Source of the DNA: Cynocephalus volans
Lineage: Eukaryota > Chordata > Mammalia > Dermoptera > Cynocephalidae
Assembly (NCBI RefSeq): GCF_027409185.1
Contig: NC_084474.1
Span: 24,209,382-24,273,381, forward strand
DNA: 64,000 nt
Reading direction: 5' to 3'
Shown here: positions 58,600-64,000 of the stretch, piece by piece
Layout of the letters: every line of letters starts with the position of its first letter
Position numbering within the stretch: position 1 is the stretch's first letter
The notes under the pieces: model-generated
Seen by the model: the letters and a program-made list of their open reading frames with translations, nothing else
Database searches by the model: none
What the model was told of the DNA's origin: nothing
Translations under genes and position numbers: made by a program

Positions 58600-58965
58600 T
58601 ATATTGTCCCCCAAATTTATTACTATGAAGGAGAAGCAGGGGGACAACACCTCCTCGCAAACCAAGCGGTTCCTGTCCTAATTTCCCTATTTATAGGTCC
58701 TGGCATTGCAGGCTCTGCAGCTATTAGCACCATGGCTCTCATAATGAGCAACCGAAATTTTAAAGCTCTTAGTCAACAAATTGATCTAGACCTAGGGGAA
58801 CTAGAAACATCTGTGGGTAGATCAGAAAATTTTCTAGATACCCTAGCTGAAGTAGTATTACAGAATAGGAGAGGCCTAGACCTTTTGTTCTTAAAACAAG
58901 GGGGATAATGTGTAACACTTGGAGAGACTTGCTGCTTCTATACTAACCACTCTGGAATGATAAGG
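58600..58965 (+). pseudogene. ERV env transmembrane-subunit remnant (broken)
   Basis: Resembles gammaretrovirus-type env TM. In order: a hydrophobic fusion-peptide-like stretch (about 58665-58745), a heptad-repeat helix (58750-58850), the immunosuppressive-domain-like phrase LQNRRGLDLLFL (about 58857-58892), then a stop codon at 58906-58908 and, in the same frame, a CX6CC motif (58909-58935). The surface subunit upstream is missing or unrecognisable, and further stops and a frame change follow before the membrane anchor. It cannot encode a working envelope. Confidence 0.85.
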
Positions 58966-59267
58966 GACAGTCTCTCTCTAGTTAAAAAACCATTAAAAAA
59001 ATGAAAAGAGATAAACAAAAATAATAATTGGTTGAAAACTTATTTTCCTGGTCCCGCTGGTTAACAACCCTCTTAACTGCCGTTGCAGGTCCCCTATTCT
59101 TGGTTCTGCTATTCTTTACAATAGGCCCCCTGCGCCCTCACTTTTCTCACCAAATATATTAAACAAAGGGTCCAATCAATAAAAATGATGGTATTAAGAA
59201 CTCATTATAATAGGTTAAACACTAGTGAGTCAAAGATTTAACTCACTTACATAAGACCAGTGGGGAA

Positions 59268-59785
59268 TGTAGTGGGGAACCCTGAGCATTTTCTAGTTAT
59301 TAAACCTTTGCCTTTTTTCTGCTCGAGAAACCACTTTAGAGATTTTATGCTTAACTGTCTTCGTGGCAAGCTCTGGCTCCTGCAGCTTAGCTTGCCTGCT
59401 TCCTGCACCCGCCTGTATCCATGTGTTAATAGGAGACAACAGCAGTCTCACACTGCCCTATGGTCTGAATGCAAATTAGGCTCCAGAGCTGACAAATGGA
59501 CTGTGTCCCATAATCAGCCAATACGAATTAGCAGGGCTACATCCCTCATTTACATAAACGGACCTGAATGGGAACTTGGGTGGAAAGTTAGGGCGGGAAT
59601 TTTGGCTATAAAGACTACCTCTTTTCTTTGTTTGGGGAGACACTGGACTAGGAGTCCTCACTCCCCAGTGCTCTCCTTGCTTGCAAGCAATGAAGCGCTA
59701 TAACGTCAAAAAGAGCTGTCAACTATCAAAAGAGCTATAAAACCAACGTTGGTCTTGGATTCCTCTGTGTGAGCGCCTCACAACA
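59268..59785 (+). mobile_element. ERV 3' LTR
   Basis: Starts TGTAGTGGGGAACCC right after a purine-rich AGTGGGGAA, a short polypurine tract. Ends GCCTCACAACA. TATA box at 59606-59613. Lacks a stretch near the end that the 5' LTR has, making it 518 against 534 bp. Confidence 0.92.
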
Positions 59786-59789
59786 ATGT

Positions 59790-61649
59790 CAGCCTTGTGA
59801 GCTAAGGGGTAGAGGGCAAAAGGCAAGGGAAATTTATTGAGGGCAAACATTATGCCAAGTGCTTACCACAGTGAGGTCCTTGGTATGGTCACAATTATTC
59901 AGATGTGTTCTAAATTATATAGTTAAATAAAATGGAACACAGAGCAATTAGGTTGTAAATTGTCAGGGGATTTAAATGTCCACACCATGATCCAAATGTG
60001 AGGAAAATAACATAGCTTTATTTATATCCGGTATCTGGTCTCATCTTGTTCTGGAATCCACACTCTGGAAGAGGAAAACCACCCGTTAAACAGGTCCCTT
60101 CTGCTGCTAGTCTCTATTAAATACTCAGTCAAGTAAAAGTTGAAGCCAAGCAGTATCAGGGCTGTTTTCCCCCTCAGTGGGCTTCCTTCCTGCCCTTGCC
60201 ATTCAATTCCTAGACAGCTTTAGGGAGTTGAGTATCCAAAGGAGGTGTAGAGGAAGGGACCGCAGGCTCACATGCTATCCTTTCTCGGTCTAGATTGGAC
60301 ACCAGCATGGTGGGTCTGTTACTGCCCAGTCTTTTGGGGTTGTGCTGGCACCCGCTGCTGAGGTCCTGAGTGCTGCCGACAGTCTCCCCTCTTGAGGGCC
60401 CCATACTCTGCCACCTCCCTGATTCCTGGCACCCTGGCCAGGGACTCTCAGCAGCTTTTGCACCCTCGGGGCAGGCTGCAGCGTGTGTATGGGCTGCCCT
60501 CACCTTCCCCTTCTGCGGCCTGTCCTGGGGTTGTGGCCTGGGCAGAATCCAGGGCTTCTGGGGGCTTTGCCTAGAGGTGTGGGGAGGTCAGCCCTCATCT
60601 CCAGTTCCTCACCACCCCACACTTCCCCGCTGCACCCAAAGTGGATGCCAGCAGAGAATGATGTTCCCACTGCCACCTCTATCTCAGCCCTTGGCCTCAC
60701 TCTCCCTTCCCATTTAACACTTTGAGGAAAACTCCATTTTAAACTCCAATCTTGGCTCTTATAAATAGAGGGAAGCTTTTAGAATTTAGAATTCCATTTT
60801 CCCTCTTAAGTTAAAAACTTAAGCCTATTATCTTGCTAGAGATTCTGAAAGTCGGTTTTGCATTTTCAAAGGTGTACAAAGACCATTCTAGGAAAAATCT
60901 GCCTATAATCAGAGGCCCCTAATTCAATGAGTAAGGGAGGCTGAGGGCCACCAAATATGCTCCGTAATTAAAATTATATGATCTCCTTTCCTAGTAAACT
61001 GCTACATGCTCTAAGGATATTAACTTACATAGGTGTTCCTCAACTCATCCCCTATTAGGAAATGGGATCTGGGTCTCTTCTTAGAATTTATTTCTTCTTC
61101 CACCCTTTCTTGCCTCCCTGTTACCCACTTCCTCAAGTTTGACTAAACCTTGATCTTAAGTAACAAGCTCTTACCTCACACCACAGAAGGTACTATCCTT
61201 TCCTGCAGGAAACTGCTTCTTTCCAAGGGAAGGGAAGGTGCTGATGTAAGCAAAGTGTACGTCCCTTGAGTGGCCGTAAGTCTGGCTGGGGCTTGCATAG
61301 GTTAGAGGAAGGGAATACCAGCAGTCATTGCTTAAGGTGACAAGAAGTTTTCTTGTCTTATGTTATACCATTTCCACTACCACCATCACCCTGAACATTG
61401 TTCAGTCTCTGGCACTGGCTGCCTGGCTGGAGAGGGAAATATGAGTAGGACCACCTGGGCCTAGCTTCATGACACCAAGTGTGGCTGCTCTCTGGGCCTC
61501 TCAGGCCAAGTATTGCCCAGCATTAGCAGGTTTAGATTCTTGTTCTGGTCTGGCCCCAAAGTCAGGTTTCCTCTTTAAGCAGTCTCTCCTGTGTGACCCA
61601 ATAAGCATATTTATAGCCTGATTGGACACCGGTGGGACTGGCCTCCTCT
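59790..61649. other. Gene-free, GC-richer block, no recognisable element
   Basis: 60180-60700 is GC-richer with overlapping frames on both strands (for example 60370-60717), but there are no splice-flanked exons, no recognisable protein and few CpGs. It could be an old LTR or unconstrained DNA. Confidence 0.35.
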
Positions 61650-62155
61650 TTCTGAAAGTGAGACAAGATAGGGATGGGACTCAGCCCCTCAATTCAGCCC
61701 CTCATCCCTATTTTCAAAGAATCCGCACACCCAGCTATTCTCACAGACTAAGATAAGCAACTTTTTTAAAGCACAAACATCCCCCAGGCAGTTAGCTGGA
61801 CTCCTGCATGCTTCAAGGTGACCACTATGAAGACCCTCCTGGGGTGGCGGCAATGAGCAACACCACCATCTTGGACCTACTGACAAGCCACAAGGACCAA
61901 AGCCCTAACTGAACATGCACCCATGCTGCAACCAGAAGTACAGAATGGACCACTTCCAGAGGCATACTACGATGCTGGCCTGCAACCCTTGTCCTATAAA
62001 AGACCCTGAACAGCTCCCCTCGGAAAGCCAGCTTCCCTATAGCTGTCTCCCTTATGCATAAGCTCTCTTTTCTTTAAATAAAGTGTTGTTCACTCTACTG
62101 CTGGATGCATTGTTCATTTCTATGACTTTTGAGACCCAAGAACCTGGTCCAGTAA
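61650..62155 (+). mobile_element. ERV LTR (solo or partial)
   Basis: LTR-like order: TATAAAAGACCC box at 61995-62006, then AATAAA at 62079-62084 and a U5-like end GAGACCCAAGAACCTGG (62131-62147). The 5' edge is approximate. Confidence 0.6.
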
Positions 62156-62159
62156 CAAA

Positions 62160-64000
62160 AAGAGGATCTGAAAATACCTTCCCACTTTCCACCTTTCTTC
62201 TCTTGACTCTCCTGGCTCTGCCACTGCATACTACTTTTTCTTACTTGGTTGTAGCCCATGTTTCAAGATGACTCTGGTACAGGGGCTTACAGTAGTAAGA
62301 GCTGCAGATGTGTTGCACACAGAGTAGGAACAAACTTGCACAGGCCTAATTTTCTTATAAAACTTAATTAAAAAAATTTGTTCCACATGATATACCAATG
62401 AAGAATTATTAAAATGCCTTATAACAGCACACATTTAATGTTGAAAATATTTCTAATTGAGTGATTTCAGAATTCGAAGATAAAAATGTTTATTATCTCC
62501 CACTATCTGGCAAAGAAAAAAAATGTTCAAAATCACCTTTTATTTAGACATCACATTGTTTGAAATGGGCCCCAATTTCCAATGGTCATAAAAATGTAGA
62601 TGAGTGATTAAAGTTCATCCCCGGGACATACTTCTTGGTCCTGAGAGGGCATGAGTTTTTTCAGTACCATTTATGTGCACAGGAAATGACTACTGACATA
62701 ATCTTTAAGCCTAATAGTCAAGATTATTCTACAATTTATAATTTAAAAGCTTCTGGCTGCAGAACGCTATGGTCTAATTTATAATGAAAGCATCTGAGCA
62801 ACTGAGGTATTTCACTGAGCTGAGTTGAAACTAAGACTTGTATAAACATAGGAAGGGAAATGCTTCCCAGGTTTATGTAATTAGGCAAGAATATTAATGT
62901 CCCTCATTTCCAACCATGCTGCAGTACCATCTGGGTGGTGCTCATAGCCTGTAGAAAGCAAATCTACACAATTTAAGGGGCATTTATTTTTTGGTACAGC
63001 AGTCGACCACCGGCCACTGTTATGTAACAAAACTGAAGTACATATTAATTGTTTTGAGATATACAATTTTATAATATTTCCCTGAGTACTCCTTTTAGAA
63101 ATCTGCAATCTTAGCTTTTAGATATTTTTAAAGTTATAATAGCAAAAACGAAATAACTAAAAACATCCAAAATGTATACCCAGAGAAAGAGAGCAGTAGT
63201 ATAATACTAGCTACAAGTCATCTGGGAAACTGTAGATATTATGTCCTCCAGCAATGATATAAAAACAACAACAACATGAATTTGTCACACATTCAGACAG
63301 AATCTGCCAGTGCTAGAAGAGTAAAAGTTCACTGCTTTTCAAGTAATATATGTGATTGATATTTATTTTTTGGGTTTTTTAAACTTGTTTTGAGAACTTT
63401 AATGAACTGTATAAACTTTCTTCTCAATTTCTCCATTGGTAAAAGAAAAGCAGTCAGAAGTGTACTGAAATAATTATCTGTATACAGTTGACTACTGCAA
63501 CCCACAGAGGCTATGCATTTACTTTTAGTGAGCTTACATTCAATCTTTTGGCTTTTTCCCTCCCTCCAAAATTATTATTTTATCATACACAACTTAAACA
63601 TTTTTTTGTGGCCCTTTACCGATTTCTCCCTAGCCCTACCCTGGCTCCTTTCCCACATTTGGTGCCTTCAGTGATTGATATAATTTGTAATAACCCATAC
63701 AAAGTTAGAAAAGAGCATTTAGATTAAGCCATCTCTCAAAATATCTAATTTCTTCTCCCTGTCAGCTAAGAGCAATAACACAATTTTACAGAGCCAACAA
63801 GCAACTTGTCTTAATGCCAAATATAACTCACGTATTGATTTCAAAGTGAATCATGCTGGCCACTGCAGAGATGTTTTGTCTGTACTCTATTACTTCCTCA
63901 GAATGGCACTATGATACACAGAGACCTAAAGAAAAAGATTAAATAATGTGCTGGAAAATATATATAGAACTACCCTCCTCCCATCCCCTAAAAAAAGCAC
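62160..64000. other. Gene-free, no recognisable element
   Basis: AT-rich. Short frames only. No exon or classed repeat. Confidence 0.35.

Larger units (their letters stand above)
56747..59785 (+). mobile_element. Class I endogenous retrovirus, internally deleted provirus
   Basis: Paired LTRs (56747-57280 and 59268-59785), a primer-binding site (57283-57300) and a decayed env transmembrane remnant (58600 to about 58965). Only about 2 kb lies between the LTRs, so most of gag, pol and the env surface part is lost. The flanks ATTT (56743-56746) and ATGT (59786-59789) fit an eroded 4-bp duplication. LTRs differ at roughly 30 of about 515 positions by eye. The element is non-functional. Confidence 0.9.

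Noticed and set aside
58525-58908. Intact syncytin-like captured envelope gene
   Set aside because: Only part of the TM subunit remains, with no signal peptide or surface subunit, and with stops and a frame change. It is a relic.
60210-60725. Cluster of open frames on both strands in a GC-richer block
   Set aside because: Simple proline- and serine-rich translations with no known domain, no splice context and overlapping frames of equal length.
62160-64000. 3' end of TCF24, the next gene in human
   Set aside because: I searched the minus strand for its bHLH and C-terminal coding sequence by eye and found none. It probably lies beyond the window.

Overview
This is nuclear DNA from a placental mammal: 14 coding exons joined by GT-AG introns, two CpG islands, and a dense load of L1, L2, MaLR/ERV and DNA-transposon fossils. 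About 16 copies of a tRNA-Ile-derived SINE occur as monomers, dimers and an internally rearranged form. That matches what I know of the CYN SINEs of colugos (Dermoptera), so a colugo such as Galeopterus is the most likely source. The organism call is inference from repeats. The gene calls do not depend on it.

Layout. 1-2380: repeats and unrecognised sequence. 2383-2650: CpG-island promoter with an NRF1-type palindrome. 4484-35247 (+): the whole coding region of MCMDC2, a meiotic MCM-like protein. The 14 exons join to exactly 682 codons including the stop (681 aa) with no frameshift. 35248 to about 36770: its 3' UTR. 37470-40634 (-): the non-coding host gene SNHG6, with the C/D-box snoRNA SNORD87 (37995-38080) in an intron. 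It starts at a 5'TOP-like site in a second CpG island (40080-40800) and converges tail to tail with MCMDC2. In human these two genes also adjoin on chromosome 8q13. 40800-64000: no recognisable host gene. It holds LTRs, L1 and L2 pieces, a hAT fossil and a defective class I endogenous retrovirus (56747-59785).

The two host loci have different jobs. MCMDC2 acts in repair of meiotic double-strand breaks and homologue synapsis. SNHG6/SNORD87 supplies an rRNA 2'-O-methylation guide.

Most unusual structures: (1) a MaLR provirus at 21382-24272 whose 3' LTR is complete but inverted, inside one 5-bp target-site duplication, and is itself split by a second LTR with its own duplication; (2) a SINE subfamily whose anticodon-arm region is replaced by an inverted repeat that shows compensatory base changes between copies; (3) an ERV with paired LTRs, a tRNA-Gln-like primer site and a decayed env remnant, lying next to an oppositely oriented solo LTR of a related family. 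I saw no convincing new gene system.
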